NCBI RefSeq assembly: GCF_900106035.1
Contig: NZ_FNUC01000004.1
Location: 620,001 to 684,000, forward strand
DNA from: Jiangella alba
Lineage (GTDB): Bacteria; Actinomycetota; Actinomycetes; Jiangellales; Jiangellaceae
DNA length: 64,000 bases
Reading direction: 5' to 3'
A program made the translations under genes and the position numbers. The notes beneath the pieces are model-generated. The model made no database searches. It was not told where the DNA came from and was given only the letters and a program-made list of their open reading frames with translations. Below, in pieces: positions 35,652 through 45,116 of this stretch (positions are counted from its first letter, which is position 1; the number at the start of each line of letters is the position of its first letter).

Positions 35652-35902
35652 CAGACGCCGGCCTCCACGTGGACGGTGAAGTCCTCGATGACCGGGTTGG
35701 CGAGCAGCGTGGCGGCGGCCCGCTCGATCTCGGCGACGGCCTCGGGCGTCGCCTCGCCGTCCAACTCGATCTCGAAGCGCTTGCCCTGCCGGACCGAGGA
35801 GACACCCTCGAAGCCGAGCCGGCCGAACGCACCCTGCACGGCTTTGCCCTGCGGGTCGAGAATCTCGGATTTGAGCATGACGTCGACAACGACGCGGGCC
35901 AC
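35651..35902 (-). CDS. purS: Phosphoribosylformylglycinamidine synthase subunit PurS
   Basis: An 83-aa bridging subunit ([49 protein letters not shown]). GTG 35902 is selected because AGGAG lies 8 nt upstream and the family begins at this point. First gene of the purSQL operon. Confidence 0.93.
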   Translation of the reverse strand: MARVVVDVMLKSEILDPQGKAVQGAFGRLGFEGVSSVRQGKRFEIELDGEATPEAVAEIERAAATLLANPVIEDFTVHVEAGV

Positions 35903-36061
35903 GGGCACGCTCCTCGCGCGGCGGAGAACTGGGGGCGTACTCAAGGATACCCAGTCGGACCCTTCGACGACGGCTCGGCGGTGGTTCGGTCCGCACCCTG
36001 CCCCGACCGAACCACCGCCGTCCGCACCCAACCCAGAACCGGCCGCTGCGGACCGGCCGCC

Positions 36062-36571
36062 CTAATCGGGGACGACGAGCCGGAAGCCGACGCCGCGCAC
36101 GGACACCACGCGCAGTTCGTCGACCACCAGCGCCAGTCGCCGCCGAAGTCGTTTCACCGCCGACACGACGGGGTCGGCGTCACCCAGGTAGCGGGTCTTC
36201 CAGATGCGCGCCATCAGCTCCTCGAACGTCCAGACCCGCCCGGCCTCCGTCGCGAGCGTCGCGAGCAGGTCGAACTCGCGTGCGCTCAGCGCGATGTCGA
36301 CGTCGCCCCAGGTGACCTGGCGCGACACGAGGTCGACGCGGAGACAGCCGCGTTCGATGACGCGGGTCTCGAGATCCTCCATGCCGGCCGGGCTGTCGGG
36401 TATGCCCGTGTCGCCGACCAGCAGCCTGCGCGCCGCCTCTGTGTCCGGCGCGATCATCACGATGGCCCGCCGGTCGATCGCCTGGGCGATCGCGGTCGAG
36501 TCCTCCAGCGTCGTGCCGACGCAGATGACGAATGGCGTGATCACTTCAATGTATGGCGCTGCGGACACCAC
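36062..36571 (-). CDS. Orphan winged-helix (OmpR/PhoB-type) regulator
   Basis: A protein of about 169 aa. Residues about 75-169 are a transcriptional-regulator C-terminal domain ([55 protein letters not shown]). The first 70 residues resemble a shrunken receiver or sensor ([20 protein letters not shown]), but lack the phospho-acceptor Asp and Lys set. No histidine kinase is adjacent. GTG 36571 has AGGGAG about 9 nt upstream; GTG 36598 is also possible. It is divergent from the giant subtilase and might regulate it. Confidence 0.75.
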   Translation of the reverse strand: MVSAAPYIEVITPFVICVGTTLEDSTAIAQAIDRRAIVMIAPDTEAARRLLVGDTGIPDSPAGMEDLETRVIERGCLRVDLVSRQVTWGDVDIALSAREFDLLATLATEAGRVWTFEELMARIWKTRYLGDADPVVSAVKRLRRRLALVVDELRVVSVRGVGFRLVVPD

Positions 36572-36848
36572 GCACCAACTCCCTGCAAATCGCCCCACCG
36601 ATTGCTTGGCAGCATGACAGGTTTCGCGACGTTTTGGTATGTCTCGCGGAATATTTCCGGTTAAATCCCGGGCATCCGGGAGTCAATGCCTGTGACATCG
36701 CCTGCCATCGGCCTCGATCTTGCCCTCCGTCCGACCTTGTCGCCGGTAGCCGGACGTCGCGAGGATGGCGGCACCGCATTTCGGACACGTGTGACACGGT
36801 GCCTGGCCACCTCCCTCCGCCGTGTTGCGCCCACACAGGAGGTCCACC

Positions 36849-39800
36849 GTGCAGCTTCCAGCCCACCGAGGGCGGCGATATCTCGCCGCAGTACTCTCGG
36901 TCTTCGCCTTGGTGTCGGCGGTCCTGGCCGCCACACCGGCGCAGGCCGGATTCGGCCGTCCGGCCGAGCCCGTGTCGAAGATCGAGCCAGGCGTGTTCGA
37001 CCCCGACGCCGTCAAGGACAGCGCCGACTTCTGGGTCCGGTTCAGCTCGTCCGCGCGGACGACGTCCGCGGCGGCCATCGCGGACTGGACCGAACGTGGT
37101 CAGTTCGTGGTCGACCAGCTCAAGGCGACCGCCGACCAGTCGCAGGCCACCGTCCGCAAGCTCCTCGACGAGCGCGGCGTCGGCTACGAGGCGCACTGGA
37201 TCACCAACGCGATCCTGGTCGAGGACGGCAGCCGCGCCCTCGCCGAGCAGATCGCCGCACTCGACGGCGTCGAGCAGATCCGGGCGCCGCGCACCTACGA
37301 CCAGCCCGAGCCGGTCGACGAGAAGGGGTCCGGCGGCATGGGCACGGCCGCCGTCGAGTGGGGCATCGCCAACATCAACGCCGACGACGTCTGGTCGCAG
37401 TACGGCGTCCGCGGCGAGGGCATCGTGGTCGCCAACATCGACAGCGGCGTCGACTACGACCACCCGGCGCTGGTCCAGCACTACCGCGGCAACAACGGCG
37501 GCAGCTTCGACCACAACTACAACTGGTTCGACGCCACCGGCACCAGCGACACCCCGTTCGAGGGCGCCGGCAACTCGCACGGCACCCACACGATGGGCAC
37601 GATGGTCGGCGACGACGGCAGCGGCAACCAGATCGGGGTGGCGCCCGGCGCGACGTGGATCGCGGCGAACGGCTGCAACACCTGCTCCGACGCCGACCTC
37701 ATCGAGTCCGGCGAGTGGATGCTCGCGCCGACCGACCTGAACGGCCAGAACCCGGACGTGTCGCAGCGCCCGCACATCGTCAACAACTCGTGGGGGTCGC
37801 GGTTCCCGTCCAACGACCCGTTCATGGAGGACATCCTCATCGAGTGGGCGAACGCCGGCATCTTCGGCGTCTGGGCCAACGGCAACAGCGGCGACTCCTG
37901 CTCGAGCAGCGGCTCGCCCGGCAGCCGGACGATCAACTACTCCGTCGGCGCGTACGACTCGAACAACGCCATCGCCGACTTCTCCGGCCGCGGCCCCGGC
38001 CAGGACGGCGAGATCAAGCCGAGCATCTCCGCGCCCGGCGTGGCCGTGCGCTCGTCGATCGACGGCGGCGGCTACAACCTGCTGTCCGGCACGTCGATGG
38101 CCACCCCGCACACGGCCGGGGCCATCGCGCTGCTGTGGTCGGCCGCGCCGACGCTGGTCGGCGACATCGAGGGCACCCGCGCGCTGCTCGACCAGACCGC
38201 CATCGACGTCGAGGACCTCAGCTGCGGCGGCACCGCCGATGACAACAACGTCTGGGGCGAGGGCCGGCTCGACGCGCTCGCGCTGATCGACGCCGCGCCG
38301 ACCGGCGAGACCGGCACGATCACCGGCACCGTCACCGCCGCGGGCGCCCCGGTCGAGGGCGCCACCGTCACCGCCGCCGGGCCGCTGGACCGGCAGACCA
38401 CCACCGGCGCCGACGGCACCTACACCCTCACCCTCACCACCGGCGACTACGACGTGACGGTGTCCGCGTTCGGCTACCAGACCGCGACGTCCACCGCCAC
38501 CGTCACGGCCGACACCGCGACGACGCTCGACGTCGCGCTGGAACCGGCCAGCAGCCACCCCGTCACCGGCACCGTCACCGACGCCCACTCCGGGGCACCG
38601 GTCGCCGGCGCCACCGTCAGCATCGACGGCGCCCCCGTCGACCCGGTCACGACCGGCGCCGACGGCACGTACGCGTTCGCGGCGGTCCCGGCCGGCTCGT
38701 ACTCGCTGACCGCCGACGGCGGCCGGTGCGCCGACCCGCTCACGCAGGCGCTGACGGTCAGCGGGCCGTCGACGCTGGACTTCGCGCTGCCGAAGCGGGC
38801 CGACGGCTACGGCTACTTCTGCACCACCGGCCCGTCGGAGTACGTCGAGGGCACCGATCCGGTGGCCCTGACCGGGGACGAGGCGACGGCCACGGTCGCG
38901 CTGCCGTTCAGCTTCCCGTTCTACGGCGACAGCTACGACACCGCCTACCTGTCCTCGAACGGGCACGTGAACTTCCTCGCGCCCGTCACCGCCTACACCA
39001 ACGCGGCGCTGCCGAACGCGGCCGCGCCCAACGCCACGCTGGCGCCGTTCTGGGACGACCTCAACATCCAGGCCGGCGGCGGGGTCTACACCGACACCGT
39101 CGACGGCGGGTTCGTCATCGAGTACCGCAACGTGTCGTTCTTCAACGTCGCCGACGTGCGGATCGACTTCAGCGTGACGCTCTACGAGGACGGCACCGTC
39201 ACCTTCGCCTACCGCAACCTCGACCCGGCCCAGGCGCGCGAGCTCGGCAACAGCGCGACCGTCGGCATCGAGAACGCGACCGGCACCGACGCCCTGCAGT
39301 ACTCGTTCAACGAGGCCGCGCTGGCCGACGACACGGCGATCACGTTCGAGCTGCCGCCGAACGGGTCCGTCACCGGCACCGTCACCGACGCCAACGACGG
39401 CCTGCCGATCGTGGGCGCCACCGTGGACGCCGTCGCGCCCGACGGCACCGTCGTCCGGCAGGCGACCACGGACGCGAACGGCGACTACGCCATGCAGTTG
39501 TTCTTCGGCGCCTACACGGTGAACGCGAGCAGCGCCGGGTACGAGGGCGGCTCCGAGGACGTGCTGATCAACCAGGACGGCGAGGTCAACACCGTCGACT
39601 ACGCGCTGCGCACCGGCATCGCCGTCGTCGAGGCGGACGAGCTGTCCTGGACCATCACCGAGGGCCAGACCCGCTCCGGCGAGGTGACCATCACCAACGC
39701 CGGCTCCGCGGACCTGACCTGGGAGGCCACCGAGGTCGACCGCGGCACCGGCCGGCAGTCGGCTCCGACACCGGCTCTGATGGGCAGCTCGAAGGTGGAC

Positions 39801-41240
39801 GAGCACGCCACCAACGCGCTGGGCACGTACTCCAAGGAGCAGCTGGCGGACCTCGCGTCGCGGGACATGGCTCCGGCCGCGCCGGGCGACGTCGTGGCCC
39901 AGTGGCCGGCCACCGGCGTCTCCGTCGCCTGGGGCGTCGGCTTCGACGGCGACGTCTGGGTGTCCGACCCCGACTCCATCACCAACCACCAGTTCTCCAC
40001 GTCCGGTGAGGCCGGCGCCGTCTTCCCGGGCAACTGGGGCGGAGCGTGGAACGGCGACATGGCGCTGGACTCCAGCACCGGCGCGATGTGCCAGGTCAAC
40101 GTCGCCGGAGACAACGCGATCCACTGCTTCGACACCGCCGACGGCACCGAGCAGTACGTCATCTCGGGCTCGCCGTGGACCGCAACCTCGCAGCGCGGCC
40201 TCGCCTACAACCCCGTCGACGACGTCTTCTACATCGGCGGCTGGAACGAGGGCGTCATCTACACCGTCGCGGGCCAGTCCCACGCCGACCCGGGTTCCAC
40301 CCTCGCCCGGTGCTCGACCGAGGACGCGTCCATCGCCGGTCTCGCCTACAACCCGACGGCCGACGTGCTGTGGATGGTCAACAGCTCGCTGACCACGTAC
40401 ATCTACCAGATCGACCCGTCGGACTGCGCCACGATCTCGGCGATCGAGTTCCCGGAGCAGGGCGAGGGCCCCGGCGCCGGGCTGGAGATGAACGCCACCG
40501 GTGAGCTGTGGGCGGTCAGCCAGCTGACCAACACGGCGTACCTCGTCGACACCGGCGTGCCCAACGCCAGCGACGTCGCGTGGCTCTCCGAGTCCCCGGA
40601 GTCCGGGACGCTCGCGCCGGGCGAGTCGGCGACCGTCACCGTCACGGCCGACAGCACGGGCCTCGCGCCGAACCGCTACGAGGCGACGCTGACGATCGGG
40701 ACGAACGCCGGGCGGGTACCGGACCACCAGGTCCCGGTCTCGCTGGTGGTGCCCGCCTACCAGGTGGGCGTCAACGCCGGCGGCGCCGCCTACACCGACG
40801 GCGACCTGGACGTGTGGCAGGCGGACCGCCAGTTCGCCGCCGGTTCCTGGGGCTGGGTCGGCCAGCGGGTGGAGACGTCGTCCACCAACCGCGCCATCGG
40901 CGGCACCGACGACGACAAGCTGTTCCAGAGCCGGCGGTCCGGCATCTTCGGCTACCGGTTCGACAACGTGCCCGCCGGGACGTACGAGGTGGAGCTCGGG
41001 TTCGCCGAGTTCCAGGCCAACATGCTGCCCGGACGCCGCGTCTTCGACGTCAGCGTCAACGGCGCCTACGTGCTGGTCAACCACGACGTGGCCGCCGAGG
41101 TCCGCGGCCTGTGGGCGGACCAGCACACCTTCACCGTCGAGCACCAGGGCGGTCCGCTGAACATCCAGTTCCACGACCGCTTCGGCTACCAGCTGCCGAT
41201 CGTCAACGCCCTGCGCGTGACCGACCGGCCCGACCTGTAG
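36849..41240 (+). CDS. Large secreted S8 (subtilisin-like) protease with C-terminal malectin-like domain
   Basis: A 1463-aa exported protease; GTG 36849 follows a perfect AGGAGG. Signal peptide about residues 10-35 (YLAAVLSVFALVSAVLAATPAQA), then an inhibitor-like propeptide. The catalytic triad is Asp198 (NIDSGVDYDHP), His244 (SHGTHTMG) and Ser416 (SGTSMATPHTAG). Downstream are three carboxypeptidase-regulatory-like repeats (TITGTVTAAGAPVEGATV, PVTGTVTDAHSGAPVAG, SVTGTVTDANDGLPIVG) and an all-beta insert. A beta-propeller-like region follows, and finally a malectin/CBM-like domain (YQVGVNAGGAAYTDGDLDVW). It should act outside the cell, perhaps on glycosylated or polymeric substrates. Confidence 0.93.
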   Translation: MQLPAHRGRRYLAAVLSVFALVSAVLAATPAQAGFGRPAEPVSKIEPGVFDPDAVKDSADFWVRFSSSARTTSAAAIADWTERGQFVVDQLKATADQSQATVRKLLDERGVGYEAHWITNAILVEDGSRALAEQIAALDGVEQIRAPRTYDQPEPVDEKGSGGMGTAAVEWGIANINADDVWSQYGVRGEGIVVANIDSGVDYDHPALVQHYRGNNGGSFDHNYNWFDATGTSDTPFEGAGNSHGTHTMGTMVGDDGSGNQIGVAPGATWIAANGCNTCSDADLIESGEWMLAPTDLNGQNPDVSQRPHIVNNSWGSRFPSNDPFMEDILIEWANAGIFGVWANGNSGDSCSSSGSPGSRTINYSVGAYDSNNAIADFSGRGPGQDGEIKPSISAPGVAVRSSIDGGGYNLLSGTSMATPHTAGAIALLWSAAPTLVGDIEGTRALLDQTAIDVEDLSCGGTADDNNVWGEGRLDALALIDAAPTGETGTITGTVTAAGAPVEGATVTAAGPLDRQTTTGADGTYTLTLTTGDYDVTVSAFGYQTATSTATVTADTATTLDVALEPASSHPVTGTVTDAHSGAPVAGATVSIDGAPVDPVTTGADGTYAFAAVPAGSYSLTADGGRCADPLTQALTVSGPSTLDFALPKRADGYGYFCTTGPSEYVEGTDPVALTGDEATATVALPFSFPFYGDSYDTAYLSSNGHVNFLAPVTAYTNAALPNAAAPNATLAPFWDDLNIQAGGGVYTDTVDGGFVIEYRNVSFFNVADVRIDFSVTLYEDGTVTFAYRNLDPAQARELGNSATVGIENATGTDALQYSFNEAALADDTAITFELPPNGSVTGTVTDANDGLPIVGATVDAVAPDGTVVRQATTDANGDYAMQLFFGAYTVNASSAGYEGGSEDVLINQDGEVNTVDYALRTGIAVVEADELSWTITEGQTRSGEVTITNAGSADLTWEATEVDRGTGRQSAPTPALMGSSKVDEHATNALGTYSKEQLADLASRDMAPAAPGDVVAQWPATGVSVAWGVGFDGDVWVSDPDSITNHQFSTSGEAGAVFPGNWGGAWNGDMALDSSTGAMCQVNVAGDNAIHCFDTADGTEQYVISGSPWTATSQRGLAYNPVDDVFYIGGWNEGVIYTVAGQSHADPGSTLARCSTEDASIAGLAYNPTADVLWMVNSSLTTYIYQIDPSDCATISAIEFPEQGEGPGAGLEMNATGELWAVSQLTNTAYLVDTGVPNASDVAWLSESPESGTLAPGESATVTVTADSTGLAPNRYEATLTIGTNAGRVPDHQVPVSLVVPAYQVGVNAGGAAYTDGDLDVWQADRQFAAGSWGWVGQRVETSSTNRAIGGTDDDKLFQSRRSGIFGYRFDNVPAGTYEVELGFAEFQANMLPGRRVFDVSVNGAYVLVNHDVAAEVRGLWADQHTFTVEHQGGPLNIQFHDRFGYQLPIVNALRVTDRPDL

Positions 41241-41251
41241 GAGGTTCTCGT

Positions 41252-41285
41252 CCGGGGGCGGTGCCGTGCGCGGCGCCGCCCCCGG
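41252..41285. terminator. Bidirectional hairpin between convergent genes
   Basis: Arms of 14 nt (CCGGGGGCGGTGCC and its complement, one G-T pair) with a 6-nt loop, between the subtilase stop at 41240 and the stop of the small secreted protein at 41293. Well placed to end transcription in both directions. Confidence 0.7.
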
Positions 41286-41292
41286 CGCACGT

Positions 41293-41601
41293 TCAGCGGT
41301 AGAAGAGGCGCCAGGTGGCTCCGGCGTACCGGCACTGGGTCTCGGTCGCGATGCCGTTGCTCTTCAGCACCTGACCCGTGAGTTCGCAGCGGGTCTTCTG
41401 GGAGTGCGTGCTGTGGTAGCGCCAGGGCCGGGTGATCCCCCGTTCAGCGCCCGGCGAGCTCTGGTCCACGACCGCGATCTGACCGGCCGCCGTCCTCGCC
41501 GCCGGTGCGGTGGCCGCTGCCGGTGCGGTGCCGGCCAGCGCCGCCGCGATCACCGCCGCGCCGGACAGCCCGGCCACCGCCAATCCTCGGAAGTTCGACA
41601 T
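41293..41601 (-). CDS. Small secreted protein of unknown function
   Basis: A 102-aa protein with an N-terminal signal (MSNFRGLAVAGLSGAAVIAAALAG, cleavage near TAPAAA). The mature part of about 65 residues holds two Cys (TRCELTGQVL, ETQCRYAG) that could form one disulfide. GGAG-containing ribosome site upstream. I do not recognise a family. It is convergent with the large protease; an inhibitor or substrate role would be speculation. Confidence 0.6.
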   Translation of the reverse strand: MSNFRGLAVAGLSGAAVIAAALAGTAPAAATAPAARTAAGQIAVVDQSSPGAERGITRPWRYHSTHSQKTRCELTGQVLKSNGIATETQCRYAGATWRLFYR

Positions 41602-42042
41602 CGGATCTCCTCCGCGCTCGCTGCGCCCGCCCGGATGCGAGCGCGGCGACGACGCTACGAAGGCCCGCCTTCCCCACGCTTTCCCGCCTCTTTGCCGTCA
41701 GCGGCCAGGCGACACACGACGGGGCCGGCTCTCGCCGACCCCGTTCGCTCATGCGATCAGTGGCCACAGACCCTCAGGATCTGGCCGATGACCTCATGGT
41801 GTCCCCTCTCTCGAGTGGCCACACGGTGAACCGCTGCTAACAGCCCGCCGGGTAGCCCATCTCTGGACTACGCCGGGCGGATCCCGATGTGTTAGCCCAT
41901 CAGGATGACACCTGGTCAACTCATCATCAACGACGGTACGTTGATCGTGGCTGGGGGAGGTGCTGCTAACACCGTCGATCCCGACCTAGAACCCCGGCGC
42001 GTCGCCTTTGTTGCTTGGACTCCGCGTCGGGGTTTCTGCTGC
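41602..42042. other. Gene-poor stretch between the secreted protein and purB
   Basis: About 440 nt in which I see no convincing gene. It contains short direct repeats (AGTGGCCACA near 41759 and 41815; AGCCCATC near 41853 and 41894; GCTGCTAACA near 41833 and 41962) and is less GC-rich than its surroundings. It may be a decayed segment. The purB terminator candidate is at its right end. Confidence 0.5.
41990..42034 (-). terminator. Candidate purB terminator
   Basis: AACCCCGGCGCG and CGCGTCGGGGTT pair over 12 nt with one G-T wobble across a 21-nt loop, beginning 8 nt after the purB stop. A short T-rich stretch flanks it on each side, so it could work in both directions. Confidence 0.5.
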
Positions 42043-43476
42043 TCAGAGGATCGGCGACGGGGTGTAGGCGGCCGCCACGGGGTGGGCGGCGGCGATCTCG
42101 TCGACCCGGGCCACCACGGCGCCGACCTGGGCGCGTGCGGCGCCGGTGAACTCCAGCGGCGACCGCACCAGCGAGTCGAGGTGCGCACGGTCCAGCCCCA
42201 GCCGCTCGTCAGAGGCCAGCCGCTCGAACAGGTCGTTCTCCGACGCGCCCTGCTCGCGCATGGCCAGCGCCACCGCGACGGCGTGCTCCTTGATGGCCTC
42301 GTGCGCCGTCTCGCGCCCGACGCCGGCCTTGACGGCGGCCATCAGCACGGAGGTCGTGGCGAGGAAGGGCAGGTAGCGGTCGAGCTCGCGGGCGATGACC
42401 GCGGGGTAGGCGCCGAACTCGTCGAGGACGGTGAGGAAGGTCTCGAACAGGCCGTCGAGCGCGAAGAACGCGTCGGGCAGCGCGACCCGGCGCACGACCG
42501 AGCAGAACACGTCGCCCTCGTTCCACTGGGCGCCGGCCAGCTCGGCCGCCATCGACGCGTAGCCGCGCAGGACGACGGCGAGGCCGTTGACGCGCTCGCA
42601 GGAGCGGGTGTTCATCTTGTGCGGCATGGCACTGGAGCCGACCTGACCGGCCTTGAACCCCTCGGTGACCAGTTCCTGCCCGGCCATCAGCCGCACCGTG
42701 GTGGCCAGCGACGACGGACCGGCGGCCACCTGGACCAGCGCCGACACGACGTCGTGGTCCAACGAGCGCGGATAGACCTGGCCGACGCTGGTGAACACCC
42801 GCTCGAAACCCAGGTGCGCCGCGATGCGCCGCTCGAGCTCCGCGAGCCGGGCGTCGTCACCACCCAGCAGGTCCAGCATGTCCTGCGCGGTGCCGACGGG
42901 GCCCTTGATGCCACGCAGCGGGTACCGCGCGATCAGCTCCTCGACCCGCTCGAACGCCACGACGAGTTCGTCGGCCGCCGACGCGAACCGCTTGCCCAGC
43001 GTCGTCGCCTGGGCGGGGACGTTGTGGCTGCGCCCGGCCATGACGGTCTCGGCGTGCTCGGCGGCGCGCGCGGCCAGCCGGACGAGGACGGCGACCATGC
43101 GGTCGCGGACGTGCTCGAGCGACAGGCGGATCTGCAGCTGCTCGACGTTCTCGGTGAGGTCGCGGCTGGTCATGCCCTTGTGGACGTGCTCGTGGCCGGC
43201 CAGCGCGTTGAACTCTTCGATGCGCGCCTTGACGTCGTGCCGGGTGACCCGCTCGCGGGCGGCGATGGAGTCGAGGTCGACGTCCTCGAGCACCGCCTGG
43301 TACGCCTCGACCACGCCGTCGGGGACGTCGACGCCGAGGTCGCGCTGCGCCTGCAGCACGGCCAGCCAGAGCCGCCGTTCGAGGACGATCTTGTTCTGCT
43401 GCGACCACAACCGGGTGAGTTCCGGCGAGGCGTAGCGGGCGGCGAGGACGTCGAGGATCGCGGGCTTGTCGGGCAC
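42043..43476 (-). CDS. purB: Adenylosuccinate lyase
   Basis: A 477-aa fumarase-superfamily enzyme that acts twice in purine synthesis, cleaving SAICAR and adenylosuccinate. Motifs: HEHVHKGMTSRDLTEN (catalytic His region), GRSHNVPAQATTLGKRFA, and the signature loop GSSAMPHKMNTRSCERV with the catalytic Ser. GTG 43476 follows GGGAG and gives the usual N-terminus. It stands alone, away from purSQL and purF. Confidence 0.95.
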   Translation of the reverse strand: MPDKPAILDVLAARYASPELTRLWSQQNKIVLERRLWLAVLQAQRDLGVDVPDGVVEAYQAVLEDVDLDSIAARERVTRHDVKARIEEFNALAGHEHVHKGMTSRDLTENVEQLQIRLSLEHVRDRMVAVLVRLAARAAEHAETVMAGRSHNVPAQATTLGKRFASAADELVVAFERVEELIARYPLRGIKGPVGTAQDMLDLLGGDDARLAELERRIAAHLGFERVFTSVGQVYPRSLDHDVVSALVQVAAGPSSLATTVRLMAGQELVTEGFKAGQVGSSAMPHKMNTRSCERVNGLAVVLRGYASMAAELAGAQWNEGDVFCSVVRRVALPDAFFALDGLFETFLTVLDEFGAYPAVIARELDRYLPFLATTSVLMAAVKAGVGRETAHEAIKEHAVAVALAMREQGASENDLFERLASDERLGLDRAHLDSLVRSPLEFTGAARAQVGAVVARVDEIAAAHPVAAAYTPSPIL

Positions 43477-43576
43477 GGCTCCATTCTCCCGCACGACGCC
43501 CGGGCGGTCGGCACCACCCGTTTGGAGATCGGCCGTTCGGGCACCAAAAGGTCGAGAATGAGAAGAAGGAGGCACC

Positions 43577-43720
43577 ATGGAGTTCCTGCTCTGGATCCTG
43601 GCCGTCATCCTCGTGATCGGGGGCATCGTCTCGCTGGTCCGCGGCCAGTTGTTGTGGGGCATCGTGTTGATCGTCGTCGGCCTGCTGGTCGGCCCCGGCG
43701 GGGTGAGCATCTTCACCTGA
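43577..43720 (+). CDS. GPGG-motif small membrane protein
   Basis: A 47-aa protein (MEFLLWILAVILVIGGIVSL...LLVGPGGVSIFT) after a good GGAGG site. Two hydrophobic segments flank an Arg-Gly-Gln turn, and GPGG is near the C-terminus, as in the actinobacterial GPGG small membrane proteins. Function unknown. Its last 8 nt overlap the end of the convergent tetR gene. Confidence 0.8.
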   Translation: MEFLLWILAVILVIGGIVSLVRGQLLWGIVLIVVGLLVGPGGVSIFT

Positions 43721-44321
43721 GCCGCGGCACCTCGGCGAGAAACTCACGCAGGACCGCCCGGATCCGCTTCGGCGGCATCCGGGCGGGCACGAACATCGCC
43801 TGGGTGGCCAGCCCGTCGGCGAAGACGTGCAGATACTCCGCCCAAGTCGCCACCCGCGGGTCGACGTCCACCGGCTCGCCCTCGAACCCGGCCAGCGCGA
43901 ACACCGCCTCGACGTAGAGGCGGCGCTGCCCGTCCCACGACTCCTCCGCACCGGCCAGCGTGTCCTGACGTGACCACTCCGTCACCGCGAGCCACAGCAG
44001 GAACTCCTCCCGCCGCCGCTCGTCCAGGGGGAGCAACTCCTCGATCAGCCCCGCGATCAGTTCCAGCAACGGCAGCCGGCCCCGTTCGGCCTCCAGCCGC
44101 TCGCGGATGCGCTGGCTCACCCGCTCGTTGACCACCGTCGCGACGAATTCGCGCAGCTCACGCTGGGTGGAGAAGTAGTACCGCAGCGCACCGGTCGACC
44201 AGCCGGCCTCGGCCGCCACCGTCCGCACCGACGCGCCCGCCGCGCCGTCGCGCACCACCACCCGCAGCGCCGCATCGGCGAGCTCGCGCCGGCGCTGTTC
44301 GTGGTCCACGACTTTGGGCAC
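43713..44321 (-). CDS. TetR-family regulator
   Basis: A 202-aa repressor beginning VPKVVDHEQRRRELADAALRVV, the usual form of this subfamily, so GTG 44321 is preferred over GTG 44336. HTH: ASVRTVAAEAGWSTGALRYYFSTQRELREF. The C-terminal ligand domain is of the BetI/TetR_C_6-like type. It is divergent from the GAP transporter gene and an inverted repeat covers the gap, so it is its likely repressor. Confidence 0.87.
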   Translation of the reverse strand: MPKVVDHEQRRRELADAALRVVVRDGAAGASVRTVAAEAGWSTGALRYYFSTQRELREFVATVVNERVSQRIRERLEAERGRLPLLELIAGLIEELLPLDERRREEFLLWLAVTEWSRQDTLAGAEESWDGQRRLYVEAVFALAGFEGEPVDVDPRVATWAEYLHVFADGLATQAMFVPARMPPKRIRAVLREFLAEVPRLR

Positions 44322-44333
44322 ACCTCTTTCTAT

Positions 44334-44366
44334 CACGACTGTGCTAATTTATTCCGCACAGTCGTG
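44334..44366. promoter_or_regulatory. TetR-type operator between tetR and the GAP transporter
   Basis: Perfect 11-nt arms CACGACTGTGC (44334-44344) and GCACAGTCGTG (44356-44366) around an AT-rich 11-nt spacer. The AT-rich centre likely contains the promoter -10 elements of one or both genes. Confidence 0.75.
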
Positions 44367-44389
44367 TTGCAATCCCGAAGGAGACCGCC

Positions 44390-45097
44390 GTGGGACTCGA
44401 CGTCATCCTGCCGGTGTACGGCCTGGCCCTGCTCGACACCATGAGCCCGGCGACCATCGGCATCTCGATCTACCTGCTGCTGACGGCCGGTTCGCGCACG
44501 CCACGGCTGCTGTTCAGCTACCTCGCGACCGTCGCGCTGTTCTACTTCGTCCTCGGCACCGCGCTGATGGCCGGCCTCGGCGCCGTCGTCGACTCCCTCG
44601 GCGACGCCGCGAACGGCCGGACGGCGTACCTGATCCAGGCCGGCATCGGCGCCGCTCTCTTCGTCGGCGCCTGGTTCGTGCCGACGAAGAAGAAGGACGA
44701 CGGCGACGGCGGGTCCGGACGGCGGGAGCGGCGGGCCGGGCGGGTGCAGACCGTCCCCGCGGCGGTGGGGCTCGGCGTCACCACCGGCCTGCTGGAGGGC
44801 GCGACGGCGCTGCCGTACCTGGCCGCGATCGGCATCATGACGTCGAACGAGCTGAGCCCGGCGCAGTGGGCGCCGCTGCTGGCCGGTTACAACGTGATCA
44901 TGGTGCTGCCGGGCGTGCTGCTGTTCGTCGTGTGGCGGGTGGCCGGCGACCGCGTGCGGGCCCGGCTCGAGCGGTTCCGCGACTGGCTGCAGGCCAACTC
45001 GGCCGAGACGCTGAGCTGGATCATGGGCATCGCCGGCTTCCTGCTGGTCCGCGACGCCGTCTACGTGCTGCACACCGAGTTCCAGCTGTTCGGCTAG
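44390..45097 (+). CDS. GAP-family (Sap/LysE-like) membrane protein
   Basis: A 235-aa protein with about six hydrophobic segments. MGLDVILPVYGLALLDTMSPATIGI and the GLLEGATALPYLAAIGIM repeat match the GAP (sulfolipid-1-addressing protein) family. A charged loop (KKKDDGDGGSGRRERR) separates the halves. Homologues are linked to export of lipids or small molecules; the substrate here is unknown. Likely controlled by the divergent TetR. Confidence 0.83.
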   Translation: MGLDVILPVYGLALLDTMSPATIGISIYLLLTAGSRTPRLLFSYLATVALFYFVLGTALMAGLGAVVDSLGDAANGRTAYLIQAGIGAALFVGAWFVPTKKKDDGDGGSGRRERRAGRVQTVPAAVGLGVTTGLLEGATALPYLAAIGIMTSNELSPAQWAPLLAGYNVIMVLPGVLLFVVWRVAGDRVRARLERFRDWLQANSAETLSWIMGIAGFLLVRDAVYVLHTEFQLFG

Positions 45098-45116
45098 GCG
45101 CGCTAGCATCCTAGCC
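45092..45116 (+). promoter_or_regulatory. Repeated CTAG boxes upstream of the RHH gene
   Basis: GGCTAG (45092-45097), GCTAGC (45102-45107) and CTAGCC (45111-45116) are spaced 9-10 nt apart and end directly at the ATG. Such regularly spaced half-sites are typical for ribbon-helix-helix proteins, so this may be an autoregulatory site on a leaderless promoter. CTAG is rare in high-GC DNA. Confidence 0.5.

Noticed and set aside
36546..41174. Very long open frame antisense to the giant subtilase
   Set aside because: Arg/Val/Gly/Asp-rich translation without domains; a typical shadow of high-GC coding sequence.
41905..42050. Short plus-strand frame MTPGQLIINDGTLIVAGGG, faintly like a urease beta N-terminus
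   Set aside because: Similarity is slight and the frame quickly becomes an antisense shadow of purB.
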